Notes: generated from the letters alone by a model not told the origin. A DNA stretch of 64,000 bases from Streptomyces sp. MUM 178J (GCF_022414575.1 NZ_JADWYQ010000001.1:1-64000), one strand, 5' to 3'. Positions 45,137 to 57,274 are shown, counted from the first letter of the stretch. Program-made: numbers and translations.

Positions 45137-45640
45137 GTGAAGCAACTACGGCTCGGGGTGCTGGCCGGTCTCTTCGCCGCGGCCGGTGTGCTGTCCTGGG
45201 GCGGAGTGCGGCTGTGGGACGCTTTCGGCACTCTGCCGAGCGTGCCGCTGGCCGCGCCGATCGTCCTCGCGGCCATCGCCGCGATCCTGACGGCGACCGC
45301 GCTGTCGCTCCGCGCCCGCCTCAAGGCCCAGCGCGAGCGCCGCCCCGACGCCAAGGGCGTCGAGCCGCTGATGGCGGCCCGCGCGGTGGTCTTCGCCCAG
45401 GCGAGCGCGCTGGTCGCGGCGCTGGTGGCCGGGATGTACGGGGGCACGGCCGTGTTCCTGCTGGGCTCCCTGGACATCCCGCCCCGCCGCGAGCAGGCGG
45501 TCTACGCCGGCTTCTCGGTCCTGGCGGGCATCGCGGTGATCGCCGCGGCGCTGTTCCTGGAGCGGGTCTGCAAGCTTCCGGAGGACGGGGACGAAGACGA
45601 GGCCGGGCGCGGGGGCGGGGGCGCGGCGCGGGCGTCCTGA
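45137..45640 (+). CDS. DUF3180 membrane protein
   Basis: 167 aa. Four transmembrane helices (LGVLAGLFAAAGVLSWGGV, LAAPIVLAAIAAILTATAL, a pair around ARAVVFAQASALVAALVAGMYGG, and FSVLAGIAVIAAALFLERV). A charged loop lies in between and the C-terminal tail is acidic, Gly-rich. The family is almost always next to folK in actinobacteria, so a folate-linked or pterin transport role has been guessed, but none is shown. Confidence 0.88.
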   Translation: MKQLRLGVLAGLFAAAGVLSWGGVRLWDAFGTLPSVPLAAPIVLAAIAAILTATALSLRARLKAQRERRPDAKGVEPLMAARAVVFAQASALVAALVAGMYGGTAVFLLGSLDIPPRREQAVYAGFSVLAGIAVIAAALFLERVCKLPEDGDEDEAGRGGGGAARAS

Positions 45641-45654
45641 CCTACCGGGGCTTC

Positions 45655-45800
45655 AGCCCCGGACCCGCTCCTCAATCGCCGGAGGGGCTTGTTCTGTCCT
45701 CAATCGCCGGACGGGCTGGAATTTCCAGCCCGTCCGGCGATTGAGGACCCGGAGGTCCGGGGGCAGAGCCCCGGACGCGGGGTCCGGGGCGGAGCCCCTG
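45655..45800. repeat. Dispersed Streptomyces repeat with 25-bp hairpin
   Basis: Three copies of CAATCGCCGGA-type elements. Two of them form a perfect inverted repeat with 25-nt arms at 45696-45720 and 45724-45748 around ATT. A second GC-rich hairpin (GGGGGCAGAGCCCCGG) follows. The element is shared with 21500-21590. It sits between convergent DUF3180 and folE genes and can terminate both. Confidence 0.78.
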
Positions 45801-45813
45801 CAGCCGGGCGCGC

Positions 45814-46419
45814 TCAGTGGGCCATGATCAGGCTCATCGCCTCGTTGCGGGTCGCCACATCCCTCAGCTGCCCCCGCACCGCAGAGGTGATCGTCTTCGC
45901 GCCGGGCTTGCGGATGCCCCGCATCGACATGCACATGTGCTCGCACTCGATGACGACGATCACGCCGCGCGGCTCGAGGATCTCCATCAGCGAGTCGGCG
46001 ACCTGCGTGGTCAGCCGTTCCTGCACCTGGGGGCGGCGGGCGAAGACGTCGACCAGCCGGGCCAGCTTCGACAGGCCCGTGATCTTGCCCGTGGTCGACG
46101 GGATATAGCCCACATGGGCGACACCGCGGAACGGCACCAGATGGTGTTCGCAGGTGCTGAAGACCTCGATGTCCTTCACCAGGACCATCTCGTCGTGGCC
46201 CAGGTCGAACGTCGTGGTCAGCACATCCTCGGGCTGCTGCCACAGCCCGGCGAATATCTCCTTGTACGCGCGCGCCACGCGTCCCGGCGTCTCCCGCAGG
46301 CCCTCGCGGTCCGGGTCCTCGCCGACCGCGATCAGGAGCTCGCGTATGGCGTTCTCGGCGCGCTTCTCGTCGAACTCGCCGATCGTGCCCTCGCCGTCCA
46401 GCGTCACCGGGTCGGTCAT
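45814..46419 (-). CDS. folE: GTP cyclohydrolase I FolE
   Basis: 201 aa from the ATG at 46419, the usual length, with GAGGAACGAGG upstream. Opens the folate pathway from GTP. Zinc ligands are visible in [13 protein letters not shown] (Cys and His) and [13 protein letters not shown] (Cys). [25 protein letters not shown] and [14 protein letters not shown] complete the active site. It is followed across the repeat element by the rest of the folate genes on the other strand. Confidence 0.96.
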   Translation of the reverse strand: MTDPVTLDGEGTIGEFDEKRAENAIRELLIAVGEDPDREGLRETPGRVARAYKEIFAGLWQQPEDVLTTTFDLGHDEMVLVKDIEVFSTCEHHLVPFRGVAHVGYIPSTTGKITGLSKLARLVDVFARRPQVQERLTTQVADSLMEILEPRGVIVVIECEHMCMSMRGIRKPGAKTITSAVRGQLRDVATRNEAMSLIMAH

Positions 46420-46561
46420 GTGGTGCCTCGTTCCTCTGCTCTGAAGTGCACGCATGCACAATGCCGCGCCCCCAGGCTAAAACCTTACGGGGCGCGGCAT
46501 TCATTCCGGGGCGGGGCCCGGGACGTGCACCTGGGCCGGGCAGCGGCCGGGAGCCCGGAGG

Positions 46562-48604
<2,043 letters not shown>

Positions 48605-48792
48605 CCATACGGAGCGACTTCGCCCCGTCCCTCCTGCCCGTAGGTAAATGCTGCTGTGAGAAAAAGACTGTTCTTCGGACGGTACCCCAGCATCGTCACT
48701 GCGACCGCATGGTACGGGGTGACAAACCCGCCCTCCCATCCTTCAACGGCGGGAGGGGGGCCGGGGTTCCCGGGCCGCGGCGACGGCTGCGG

Positions 48793-49347
48793 TCAGCCGC
48801 CGTAGACGTGCGGCGCGAGCGTGCCGACGAACGGCAGATTGCGGTACTTCTCCGCGTAGTCGAGGCCGTAGCCGACGACGAACTCGTTCGGAATGTCGAA
48901 GCCGATCCACTTCACGTCGATGGCGACCTTTGCGGCATCCGGCTTACGCAGCAGGGTGCACACCTCCAGGGAGGCGGGCTCGCGCGAGCCGAGGTTGGAC
49001 AGCAGCCACGACAGGGTGAGTCCCGAGTCGATGATGTCCTCGACGATCAGGACGTGCTTGCCCTTGATGTCGGTGTCCAGGTCCTTGAGGATCCGCACGA
49101 CGCCGGAGGACTGGGTGCCCGCGCCGTAGGAGGACACGGCCATCCAGTCCATGGTGGCGGGGGCGGACAGCGCACGCGCCAGATCCGCCATCACCATGAC
49201 GGCCCCCTTGAGGACTCCGACGAGGAGCAGGTCCTTGCCCGCGTACTCCGCGTCGATCTTCGCGGCCAGCTCGGCCAGCTTCGCGTCGATCTCTTCCTTG
49301 GTGATGAGCACCGACTGCAGGTCGGCGCCCATGTCCTTCTCGTTCAC
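48793..49347 (-). CDS. hpt: Hypoxanthine phosphoribosyltransferase
   Basis: 184 aa from the GTG at 49347. Purine salvage: converts hypoxanthine or guanine plus PRPP to IMP/GMP. The PRPP loop is [34 protein letters not shown] and [27 protein letters not shown] are further family motifs. It lies 43 nt after tilS and upstream of ftsH, the tilS-hpt-ftsH order seen in most Gram-positive bacteria. Confidence 0.95.
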   Translation of the reverse strand: MNEKDMGADLQSVLITKEEIDAKLAELAAKIDAEYAGKDLLLVGVLKGAVMVMADLARALSAPATMDWMAVSSYGAGTQSSGVVRILKDLDTDIKGKHVLIVEDIIDSGLTLSWLLSNLGSREPASLEVCTLLRKPDAAKVAIDVKWIGFDIPNEFVVGYGLDYAEKYRNLPFVGTLAPHVYGG

Positions 49348-49390
49348 GCGGTCGCTCTCTGTCGTTCCGGCTGTCTGTCGAGGGTCGGCG

Positions 49391-50557
49391 TCAGCTCTGC
49401 CGGATGACCAGTGTGCCACCCTGCCGGCGTGCTTCGACGCGGCCCGGCAGATTGATGGCCCGCTGGCCCCGCCAGCCGGTGATCAGACGGTCGACTTCCT
49501 CGACATGGCGGGCGAAGAGCGAACCCGCGGGCGCGCCGGCCTCGATGACGGCCTTGCGCAGCACACGACGGCGGACGGCGGGGGGCAGCGCGTGGAGCTC
49601 GGTGCAGACGAGGCGCCCCGCTTCATCCCGTACGGAGGCCTCGGCGGAGGCCGCCCAGGCGTCGAGGGCGTCGGCGTCGTCGCGGGAGAGCTGCGCGGTG
49701 CGGGCGAGGGCCTCGACGACTCCCTTGCCCAGCGCCTTCTCCAGAGCGGGCAGCCCTTCGTGGCGCAGCCGGGAGCGGGTGTAGGCCGGGTCGGCGTTGT
49801 GCGGGTCGTCCCAGACGGGCAGCGACTGGACCATGCAGGCCTTGCGGGCGGTCTGCCGATCGAGCTGGAGGAAGGGGCGGCGGTAGCGGCCGGCGACGCC
49901 GGAGACGGCGGCCATGCCGGACAGCGAGCGGATGCCGGAGCCGCGGGCGAGGCCGAGCAGGACGGTTTCAGCCTGGTCGTCGCGGGTGTGGCCGAGCAGG
50001 ACGGCGGCGGCGCCGAGGCGCTCTGCGGCGTCGTCAAGGGCGGCGTAGCGTGCGTCGCGGGCCGCGGCCTCGGGCCCGCCGCCCGTCCGTCGCGCGCCAC
50101 CGCCCCTGTTCGAGGCGCTGTGCGCCACCCTTGTCGCCTCGCCGACCCGCACGGCGACGGACTCGACCGGGTCGAGGTGCATGGCGCTCAGCCGGGCGGC
50201 GACCTCGGCGGCACGCGACGCGGAGCCTTCCTGGAGGCCGTGGTCGACGGTGATGCCGCCGGCGCGGATGCCCAGCTTGGGGGCCTCGAAGGCGAGGGCG
50301 GAGGCCAGCGCCATGGAGTCTGCGCCGCCGGAGCAGGCGACGAGGACCAGGGGGCCGTGGAGCGCGCGGGGGGCGGGAGTCCCGAGGGAGGCGGAGGGGG
50401 CTGCGCCGTCGCCCTGCGGGGGGCGGCTGCGCCGGCTGATCCGGTGCCGGCTGCTCTGCTCGGTCTGTTCTGTGTGTGCTGTCTGTTCGGTCAGGACGTC
50501 GTGGAGTACGCGGCGGACCGCCAGGCGTATCGCCGCGACCGCAGGATGGGGACCCAT
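49391..50557 (-). CDS. tilS: tRNA(Ile)-lysidine synthetase TilS
   Basis: 388 aa from the ATG at 50557. Modifies C34 of the CAU-anticodon tRNA(Ile) to lysidine so it reads AUA. The ATP pyrophosphatase P-loop is [15 protein letters not shown] near 70; [31 protein letters not shown] and [16 protein letters not shown] follow. Between the N-terminus and the P-loop is a 40-residue low-complexity insert with [12 protein letters not shown] repeats. The C-terminal substrate-binding domain ([23 protein letters not shown]) is short. Confidence 0.94.
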   Translation of the reverse strand: MGPHPAVAAIRLAVRRVLHDVLTEQTAHTEQTEQSSRHRISRRSRPPQGDGAAPSASLGTPAPRALHGPLVLVACSGGADSMALASALAFEAPKLGIRAGGITVDHGLQEGSASRAAEVAARLSAMHLDPVESVAVRVGEATRVAHSASNRGGGARRTGGGPEAAARDARYAALDDAAERLGAAAVLLGHTRDDQAETVLLGLARGSGIRSLSGMAAVSGVAGRYRRPFLQLDRQTARKACMVQSLPVWDDPHNADPAYTRSRLRHEGLPALEKALGKGVVEALARTAQLSRDDADALDAWAASAEASVRDEAGRLVCTELHALPPAVRRRVLRKAVIEAGAPAGSLFARHVEEVDRLITGWRGQRAINLPGRVEARRQGGTLVIRQS

Positions 50558-50745
50558 GTCCGGTGCCCTTCGTGAAAGGTTGGGGGTGCCTCTGTCGGAG
50601 TCTGAATCGGAAGGTTCGGTCACTCAGAGTGTGTTGATGGTGACAGAACTGGGCCGTTCCCCGAGCATTGCACGCCCACCCATTGGCTACGGTCCCTCGG
50701 ATGGGTGATTGAGGGGGTGTTCTTCTGCCGCCGATCGCCCGCTCT

Positions 50746-51894
50746 TCACGACTCTGCTTTACGGTGCACCCGCGCGACCCAGTCCGCCGGTTTGGCGATC
50801 TCCGCCTTGGTGGGGAGGGTGTTCGGGGACGTCCAGACGCGGTTGAAGCCGGCCATGCCGACCTCGTCGACCACGGCCCGGACGAAGCGCTCTCCGTCAC
50901 GGTACTGGCGGAGCTTGGCGTCCAGCCCCAGGAGCTTGCGCAGAGCCTGGTCCAGCCGGCTCGCGCCGCGCGCCCTGCGCTGCTGGAACTTCTCACGGAT
51001 CTCGGACACGGACGGCACGACCTCGGGCCCGACGCCGTCCATCACATAGTCCGCATGCCCTTCCAGCAACGACATCACTGCGGTCAGCCGACCGAGGATC
51101 TCCCGCTGCGCGGGGGTCTGCACCAGCTCCACGATGGAGCGCCCGCCCTCCTCGGCCTCCCCTTCGGGTCGGGCCCCGGCGAGCGACTGGGCCGCCTCCC
51201 GGAACCGCTCCAGCACGGTCATGGGGTCGACGTCGGTCTCGGCGAGGAACGACTGGATCTCGCCTTCGAGGTGGTCCTTGAGCCAGGGCACGCCGGTGAA
51301 CTGGGTGCGGTGGGTCTCTTCGTGGAGGCAGACCCAGAGGCGGAAGTCGTGCGGGTCGACGTCCAGTTCCCGCTCGACGTGGACGATGTTGGGGGCGACC
51401 AGGAGGAGCCGTCCGCCGCCCTCGCCGCCGGGCTGCGCGGGGTCGCCCGCGGGCAGCTCGCGGCTCGCCGGGGCGAAGGTCTCGTACTGGCCGAGGACGC
51501 GGGAGGCCAGGAAGGACAGCAGCATGCCCAGCTCCACGCCGGTGACCTTGCCGCCGACCGCCCCGAGCACGGAGCCGCCGGGAGTGCCGGAGCGGCGTTC
51601 CTGCATCTTGTCCAGCAGGGGTTTCAGCAGTTCGCGGAAGCCCGCGACATTGGCCCGGACCCAGCCGGGCCGATCGACGATGAGGACGGGGGTGTCCCGC
51701 GGCACCGTGCCGTGCGGGATCATCCGGGTGAAGGAGCGGACGTGCTCCTCGGAGGCCCGGGCATGCCGCCGCAGCTCGCTGACGACGTCCCGCGCCTCGT
51801 CCCGGCTGACGTCCGGCCCCGGCCGCACGAAGCGGGTCGCGGTCGCCACCGCGAGGTTCCAGTCGACCATCTCGGCACCACCGATGCTCGTCAT
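50746..51894 (-). CDS. Zinc-dependent metalloprotease (PF10103, zincin_2 family)
   Basis: 382 aa. The zinc motif HEETHRTQF (HExxH) lies near 200, followed by LEGEIQSFLAE and a later EGHADYVMD segment with a probable third ligand. No signal peptide, so it is probably cytoplasmic. Family members are conserved in actinobacteria between tilS and dacB and are sometimes labelled coenzyme F420 biosynthesis-associated; their substrate is not known to me. No fused domain is evident. Confidence 0.88.
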   Translation of the reverse strand: MTSIGGAEMVDWNLAVATATRFVRPGPDVSRDEARDVVSELRRHARASEEHVRSFTRMIPHGTVPRDTPVLIVDRPGWVRANVAGFRELLKPLLDKMQERRSGTPGGSVLGAVGGKVTGVELGMLLSFLASRVLGQYETFAPASRELPAGDPAQPGGEGGGRLLLVAPNIVHVERELDVDPHDFRLWVCLHEETHRTQFTGVPWLKDHLEGEIQSFLAETDVDPMTVLERFREAAQSLAGARPEGEAEEGGRSIVELVQTPAQREILGRLTAVMSLLEGHADYVMDGVGPEVVPSVSEIREKFQQRRARGASRLDQALRKLLGLDAKLRQYRDGERFVRAVVDEVGMAGFNRVWTSPNTLPTKAEIAKPADWVARVHRKAES

Positions 51895-52090
51895 GCGTCA
51901 ACCGTACGTGCTCGGTCGGTGAGGCGTAGAGCCATCGACGGCGTACGGCCCCGCGGGGGTCTGTTCCCCTGCCCCGCCCCTTCCCGCAACCGGGGCAAGC
52001 CCCCAGACGCCCTGTTACGGCCTTCGGCCGTGTCCGCAAACGCCGGACGGGCTTCCTGTGACGGCGCTCCCCTGCCCCGGACCCGGCGCT
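51895..52090. repeat. Intergenic repeat with short hairpin after dacB
   Basis: The gap contains ACGGCC-TTC-GGCCGT (52017-52031) and CGCCGGACGGGCTTCC, sequences of the type repeated between many Streptomyces genes. A terminator role for dacB is possible. No gene seen. Confidence 0.5.
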
Positions 52091-53599
52091 TCAGGACGCC
52101 AGCGCGGCGGCGAGGCGGTCGAGGGCGGGGCGGGTCGTGTACGGGGAGGGGCTGTCCCCGGTCAGGAAGGCGAAGGCGAGAAGACGGCCGTCCGGGGCGA
52201 CGACGGCGCCCGCGAGGGTGTCGACGCCGGTGAGGGTGCCGGTCTTGGCGCGCACCAGTCCGGTGCCGGCCGCGGTGGCGGGCGGACCGCCTGCGTAGCG
52301 CTGCTCCAGGGTGCCGCTGAACCCGGCGACCGGCAGCCCCGTCAGGACCGGGCGCAGCTCGGGCCGGCCGGGCTCCGCGGCCCGGGCGAGAAGGGCGGTG
52401 AGCAACCCCGCGGAGACCCGGTCCCGCCGGCTGAGCCCGCTTCCGTCGGCGAACCGGGCGGCTTTGACGTCCAGCCCGAGGGCGGCGAGCTGTGCGGTGA
52501 CGGCCCGCTCGGCGCCCGCGAAGCTCGCCTGTTCGCCGGCGGCCAGGGCGGTCTGGCGGGCGAGCGCCTCGGCGAGGTCGTTGTCGCTGTACGTCAGCAT
52601 GCGCTCGACCAGCGCGGACAGCGGCGCGGAGGCGACGGAGGCCAGCGGCCGTGCGGCGGCGGGCGCCCGGCCCGGGACGGGGTCGGCGGCGGCTTCGACG
52701 CCGTGCTCGGCCAGCAGCCGCACGAAGGCGTCGGCGGTGTCCCGTGCGGGGTCCGCGCTGCGCGGGGCGGGCCCGCGCAGCGAGCCGTCCAGCCGCCCCT
52801 GGTTCAGCATCAGGGCACTGACAGGGGCGATGTTGCCATTGGGGCCGATGGGGTGACGTGCGGGCCCGGAGAAGCGCGAGGCGTCATAGACAAGACGTAC
52901 GGAGGCGGCGCCGCGCCCCCGGAGGGCGGTGGCCGTCCGCTCCGCGAGCGTGCCCAGCCGCTTCTCGTCGAGGGTGGCGTCGCCGCCCCCGACCAGCGTG
53001 ATCTCGGTGGTGGCGGCCCCCGGCCGCGGCGGGGGCGCCGCGACCGCGGTCTCGATGCGGTGGTCCGGGCCGAGAGCGGCGAGCACGGCCGTCGCCGTAG
53101 CGATCTTGATGGTGGAGGCGGGCGTCATCTGGGACCGCGCGCCGCGCGAGTACAGGCTCTCCCCCGTGGCGGCGTCGACGACCGACGCGGTGCGCACCGG
53201 CCCGAGGCCGGGGTCGGCGAGGAGCGGGTCCAGCTTCCGGGACAGCTCGCGGGCGAGCTGCCGGGACGGCTTCCGCTGCGGTTCGGCGGGGGCGTCGGCC
53301 GACGGCGTCCGCGGACGCGGCGCGCGCAGCGCGGCGGCGTCCGGGACGCCGAGGGCGGCCAGGACGTCAGGGGCGCTGGGGGCGGGCTCGGGGCGCGTCC
53401 GCGGGGGCCCGGGAGCCGTTCCTTCGTGATGTGCGCCACCTGCGGGGCTCCGGGCGGCCGCCCACTCCCGCTCGGCCTTACGCTGACCCGAGTCCCACGG
53501 ACCCGCCGCGGCCACCGCCCCGGCTGCAAGGACGCAGCCGACCGCGGCCGCGCCCGTCGCGAGTTGCCAAGTCCTGACCATCGGCCTGACTGACGGCAC
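52091..53599 (-). CDS. dacB: D-alanyl-D-alanine carboxypeptidase/endopeptidase (PBP4, DacB)
   Basis: 502 aa class C low-molecular-weight penicillin-binding protein. An N-terminal signal/anchor (LATGAAAVGCVLAAGAVAAAG) leads to a Pro/Ala-rich spacer. Active-site motifs are SxxK in PASTIKIATA, SxN in TYSDNDLAEAL, and KTG in RAKTGTLTGVD. A domain inserted between the first two motifs is typical of PBP4. It trims or cuts D-Ala peptides in peptidoglycan outside the membrane. The GTG at 53599 could be replaced by the ATG six codons later. The inorganic pyrophosphatase gene is divergent. Confidence 0.94.
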   Translation of the reverse strand: MPSVRPMVRTWQLATGAAAVGCVLAAGAVAAAGPWDSGQRKAEREWAAARSPAGGAHHEGTAPGPPRTRPEPAPSAPDVLAALGVPDAAALRAPRPRTPSADAPAEPQRKPSRQLARELSRKLDPLLADPGLGPVRTASVVDAATGESLYSRGARSQMTPASTIKIATATAVLAALGPDHRIETAVAAPPPRPGAATTEITLVGGGDATLDEKRLGTLAERTATALRGRGAASVRLVYDASRFSGPARHPIGPNGNIAPVSALMLNQGRLDGSLRGPAPRSADPARDTADAFVRLLAEHGVEAAADPVPGRAPAAARPLASVASAPLSALVERMLTYSDNDLAEALARQTALAAGEQASFAGAERAVTAQLAALGLDVKAARFADGSGLSRRDRVSAGLLTALLARAAEPGRPELRPVLTGLPVAGFSGTLEQRYAGGPPATAAGTGLVRAKTGTLTGVDTLAGAVVAPDGRLLAFAFLTGDSPSPYTTRPALDRLAAALAS

Positions 53600-53685
53600 C
53601 TCGCATCAGCCCCTTTCGCGATCACACATCTGCGTGAGGGACACTTAATCACCAGACGTATGTGTTGATCATGGAGGAGCCACCC

Positions 53686-54177
53686 GTGGAGTTCGACGTC
53701 ACCATCGAGATCCCGAAGGGTTCGCGGAACAAGTACGAGGTGGACCACGAGACCGGTCGGATCCGCCTGGACCGTCGACTCTTCACCTCGACCAGCTACC
53801 CGGCCGACTACGGCTTCGTGGAGGACACCCTCGGCGAGGACGGCGACCCGCTGGACGCACTGGTCATTCTCGACGAGCCGACCTTCCCGGGCTGCCTGAT
53901 CAAGTGCCGGGCCATCGGCATGTTCCGGATGACGGACGAGGCCGGCGGCGACGACAAGCTGCTGTGCGTGCCGGCCTCCGACCCTCGCGTGGAGCACCTG
54001 CGGGACATCCACCATGTGTCGGAGTTCGACCGCCTGGAGATCCAGCACTTCTTCGAGGTCTACAAGGACCTGGAGCCCGGCAAGTCCGTCGAGGGCGCCA
54101 ACTGGGTCGGCCGCGCCGAGGCCGAGGCGGAGATCGAGGCCTCCTACAAGCGCTACGAGGCGCAGGGCGGCCACTGA
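53686..54177 (+). CDS. ppa: Inorganic pyrophosphatase
   Basis: 163 aa from the GTG at 53686, preceded by GGAGGAG at 6 nt; the ATG at 53671 overlaps that site and is less likely. Family I enzyme: [18 protein letters not shown], the [20 protein letters not shown] signature with metal-binding Asp residues, and [15 protein letters not shown]. Hydrolyses PPi made by biosynthetic reactions. A strong terminator follows. Confidence 0.97.
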   Translation: MEFDVTIEIPKGSRNKYEVDHETGRIRLDRRLFTSTSYPADYGFVEDTLGEDGDPLDALVILDEPTFPGCLIKCRAIGMFRMTDEAGGDDKLLCVPASDPRVEHLRDIHHVSEFDRLEIQHFFEVYKDLEPGKSVEGANWVGRAEAEAEIEASYKRYEAQGGH

Positions 54178-54220
54178 GACACGGGCCGCACGGCCCTTCC
54201 TTCCGCTCGCTTCCGCGATG

Positions 54221-54267
54221 ACGACGAGGGCGGGGCGCCCCCTTGCGGGGTGCCCCGCCCTCGTCGT
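54221..54267. terminator. Terminator after ppa
   Basis: Inverted repeat with 21-nt arms (ACGACGAGGGCGGGGCGCCC... and complement, one G-U-type mismatch) and a CTTGC loop, 43 nt after the ppa stop. Confidence 0.85.
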
Positions 54268-54373
54268 ATGCCGGGCCGTGTCCATACTGAGCTGAGACGA
54301 CCACATCAGCCGATGGCACGTACAACAGGAACGGGGAACCGTCAGAGCCTGGAAAGGGAGCGAGGAAAGGCCA

Positions 54374-56041
54374 GTGGTGGCGGAACCGGAGGGTCCGGAA
54401 GACCGGAAGCCCGAGTCCGATGAGGCGCACAGCGCGTTCACCCCGCCGGATGGATTCGAGCAGCCACCGGAAGCACCCGCGGACGAGTCGCCGACTTCGG
54501 AGTTCGCCGTCCCGGCGGGCATGGCCGCCCCCTCGGACGCCCACCCCGACTCCGAGGGCTCCGCCTTCGCGCCGCCCCGCACCTACCGCGCCAAGGAGTC
54601 CCCGCCCGCCTTCACCCCCGCCCAGGACATCCCCGCGGTGCGGCTCGCCCGGCACACCCCCTGGCAGGACCGGATGCGCGCCGTGCTGCGGATGCCGGTC
54701 GGCGAGCGCCCCGTTCCGGAGACGATGCAGCGGCACGAGGACGAAGGCCCGGCGGTGCCGCGCGTACTGGACCTCTCCCTGCGCATCGGCGAGCTGCTGC
54801 TGGCGGGCGGCGAGGGCGCTGAGGACGTCGAGGCGGCGATGTTCGCCGTCACCCAGTCGTACGGCCTCGACCGCTGCGAGCCGACCGTCACCTTCACCCT
54901 GCTGTCGATCACCTATCAGCCGTCGCTGGTCGACGACCCGGTGAGCGCCAACCGGACCGTTCGGCGACGGGGCACGGACTACACCCGGCTGGCCGCCGTC
55001 TACAGCCTGGTGCACGACATCAGCACCGAGGAGGAAGAGGTCTCCCTGGAGGAGGCCTACCGCAGGCTCGCGGAGATCCGCAGGAACCGCCACCCCTACC
55101 CCGGCTGGGCGGTCACCACAGCCGCCGGTCTGCTGGCCGGCTCCGCGTCCGTGCTGGTGGGCGGCAACACGATCGTCTTCATCGCGGCGGCGATCAGTGC
55201 GATGCTCGGCGACCGGCTGGCCTGGCTGCTCGCCGGACGCGGGCTGCCGGAGTTCTACCAGTTCGTCGCGGCCGCGATGCCGTCCGCCGCGATGGGCGTG
55301 GGGCTGTCGCTCACCCCGCTGGACGTCCGAGCCTCCGCGGTGGTCACCGGTGGCCTCTTCGCGCTGATCCCGGGGCGGGCGCTGGTCGCCGGCGTCCAGG
55401 ACGGACTGACCGGCTTCTACATCACGGCGGCCGCGCGACTGCTGGAGGTCGTCTATCTGGTCGTCGGCATCGTCGTGGGCGTGCTGCTCGTGCTGTATCT
55501 CGGGGTCGCGCTGGACGCGGGGCTCACCCCGGAGACGGAGCTGCCCAGCAGGGAGCGCGCGGAGGTGCAGACGCTGGCGGCGATGGGGCTGTCGCTGTGC
55601 TTCGCCGTACTGCTCCAGCAGGAACGCTCCACGGTGCTGCTCGCCACCCTCAACGGCGGCGTGGCCTGGGTGGCGTTCGGGGCGATGGCGCACACCGGCG
55701 ATCTCTCCCCGGTGCTGTCGACGGCCGCGGCGGCGGGCCTGGTGGGCTTGTTCGGACAGATGCTCTCGCGCTATCAGTTCACCTCGGCCCTGCCGTATGT
55801 GACGGCGTCGATCGGGCCGCTGCTGCCGGGCAGCGCGATCTACTTCGGGCTGCTGGAGATCGCCAGGGGCAATCTGAACCACGGTCTGGCCTCGCTGAGC
55901 AAGGCGGCGGCGCTGGCGCTGGCCATCGCGATCGGGGTGAACCTCGGAGGCGAGCTGTCGCGTCTGTTCCTGCGGGTGCCGGGGCTCGGCGCGGAGGGCG
56001 GCCCGGGGCGGCGTGCGGCCAAGCGCACGCGCGGCTTCTGA
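54374..56041 (+). CDS. Threonine/serine exporter (ThrE) family protein
   Basis: 555 aa. A ~125-residue acidic, Pro-rich cytoplasmic N-terminus precedes the ThrE domains. The first domain (VLDLSLRIGELLLAGGEGAEDVEAAMFAV) is the PF06738 amphipathic region, followed by about ten transmembrane helices, the last five forming the ThrE_2 half (LSLCFAVLLQQERSTVLLATLNGG, YVTASIGPLLPGSAIYFGLLEIA). ThrE exports threonine and serine by proton motive force. The GTG at 54374 has GGAAAGGGAG upstream. Confidence 0.9.
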   Translation: MVAEPEGPEDRKPESDEAHSAFTPPDGFEQPPEAPADESPTSEFAVPAGMAAPSDAHPDSEGSAFAPPRTYRAKESPPAFTPAQDIPAVRLARHTPWQDRMRAVLRMPVGERPVPETMQRHEDEGPAVPRVLDLSLRIGELLLAGGEGAEDVEAAMFAVTQSYGLDRCEPTVTFTLLSITYQPSLVDDPVSANRTVRRRGTDYTRLAAVYSLVHDISTEEEEVSLEEAYRRLAEIRRNRHPYPGWAVTTAAGLLAGSASVLVGGNTIVFIAAAISAMLGDRLAWLLAGRGLPEFYQFVAAAMPSAAMGVGLSLTPLDVRASAVVTGGLFALIPGRALVAGVQDGLTGFYITAAARLLEVVYLVVGIVVGVLLVLYLGVALDAGLTPETELPSRERAEVQTLAAMGLSLCFAVLLQQERSTVLLATLNGGVAWVAFGAMAHTGDLSPVLSTAAAAGLVGLFGQMLSRYQFTSALPYVTASIGPLLPGSAIYFGLLEIARGNLNHGLASLSKAAALALAIAIGVNLGGELSRLFLRVPGLGAEGGPGRRAAKRTRGF

Positions 56042-56151
56042 CGCCTGCGCCTCTGGCCCGTTTCCCGGGCGTTCCCGCACGGCGCATAGGATGAACCCTC
56101 CTTCTGGGGTTCGCACGGTTCTGGGTTCGCACGACGAAAAAGCAGGAGATC

Positions 56152-57114
56152 ATGGCGAAGTCGCCCGGCGGTCACGCCTTCAACGCCTTCCGCGGCACTC
56201 TCATCGGGGCCGCCGAGGTGGTCCCCGGCATCAGCGGCGGCACCGTGGCCCTGATCACCGGGGTGTACGAGAAGCTCATCGGCGGGGCCGGGTTCATCAC
56301 CAGCGGACTGCGCATGGCCGCGGCCGACGTGCCGCGCGGCCGGGGCGTGTCCAGGGCGGCCGCCGAGATGAAGAAGGCCGAATGGGGCACGCTGCTCCCG
56401 CTGCTCGTCGGCATGGCGGCCGCGCTGGTGCTGGGCGCGAAGCTGCTGGCCCCGGTGATAGAGGAGCATCCCCAGTTCGCGTACGCCCTGTTCTTCGGGC
56501 TCGTGCTGGCCTCGCTGTGGGTGCCGTACTCCGGTTCCGGCAGGCGCTGGACCGCGGGCAACTACCTGCTCGGACTGCTCGTCGCGGCAGGGGCGTTCGT
56601 GCTGACGGGCCTGCCGCCCGCGCAGATGCCGACCCACCCCCTGATCGTCGGGCTGGCCGGGGCGGTGGCGATCTGCGCCCTGGTGCTGCCGGGCGTCTCC
56701 GGCTCGTTCATCCTGCTCACGCTGGGGCTGTACGAGCCGACGATGGAGGCGGTCAACGAGCGCGACCTCGGCTATGTCGCGGTCTTCGGCACCGGGTGCG
56801 TCGTCGGTCTCGCGCTCTTCGTGAAGCTGCTGAAGTGGCTGCTGGAGAACTACCACCATATGACGCTCGTCGTGATGACCGGTCTGATGGCCGGATCGCT
56901 GCGCGCCCTGTGGCCCTGGCAGGACGACGACCGCCAGCTGCTCGCGCCGAGCGGCTCGGTCGGCCTCACCTTCGCGCTGATGGCCCTGGGCATCGCCGCG
57001 GTGGTCGCGGTGCTGGCGGTGGAGCACCGCGCGCACGCCAGGCGGGAGCAGGGGGAGCAGCGCGGCGGCGGGCGCGGGCGGCACGCGCGCGTGTCGGTCG
57101 GCGCGTCCGACTGA
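56152..57114 (+). CDS. popT: DUF368/PopT-family polyprenyl-phosphate transporter
   Basis: 320 aa, about eight transmembrane helices. The DUF368 signature is RGTLIGAAEVVPGISGGTVALITGVYEKLI at the N-terminus, with a related repeat LVLPGVSGSFILLTLGLYEP in the second half, showing internal twofold symmetry. Recent work assigned DUF368 proteins to recycling of undecaprenyl phosphate across the membrane, alongside DedA-type UptA. The C-terminus is Arg/Gly-rich. It is probably the main lipid carrier flippase of this type in the window; I have not seen the rest of the genome. Confidence 0.88.
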   Translation: MAKSPGGHAFNAFRGTLIGAAEVVPGISGGTVALITGVYEKLIGGAGFITSGLRMAAADVPRGRGVSRAAAEMKKAEWGTLLPLLVGMAAALVLGAKLLAPVIEEHPQFAYALFFGLVLASLWVPYSGSGRRWTAGNYLLGLLVAAGAFVLTGLPPAQMPTHPLIVGLAGAVAICALVLPGVSGSFILLTLGLYEPTMEAVNERDLGYVAVFGTGCVVGLALFVKLLKWLLENYHHMTLVVMTGLMAGSLRALWPWQDDDRQLLAPSGSVGLTFALMALGIAAVVAVLAVEHRAHARREQGEQRGGGRGRHARVSVGASD

Positions 57115-57123
57115 CCCCGTCCC

Positions 57124-57214
57124 CGCCGCTCGTCCCGGCCGCTCGTCCCGGCCGCTCGTCCCGGCCGCTCGTCCCCGCCGCTCGTCCCGGCCGCTCGTCC
57201 CGGCCGCTCGTCCC
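57124..57214 (+). repeat. 13-bp tandem repeat, seven copies
   Basis: Unit GGCCGCTCGTCCC with small variation, directly after the popT stop and before the ybjQ-like gene. Confidence 0.88.
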
Positions 57215-57274
57215 CGCAGTCTGAGATGCGCGGCCGCCGACGGCGCGTGAAGCTGCCGGTGGAGGTGGATGCCC

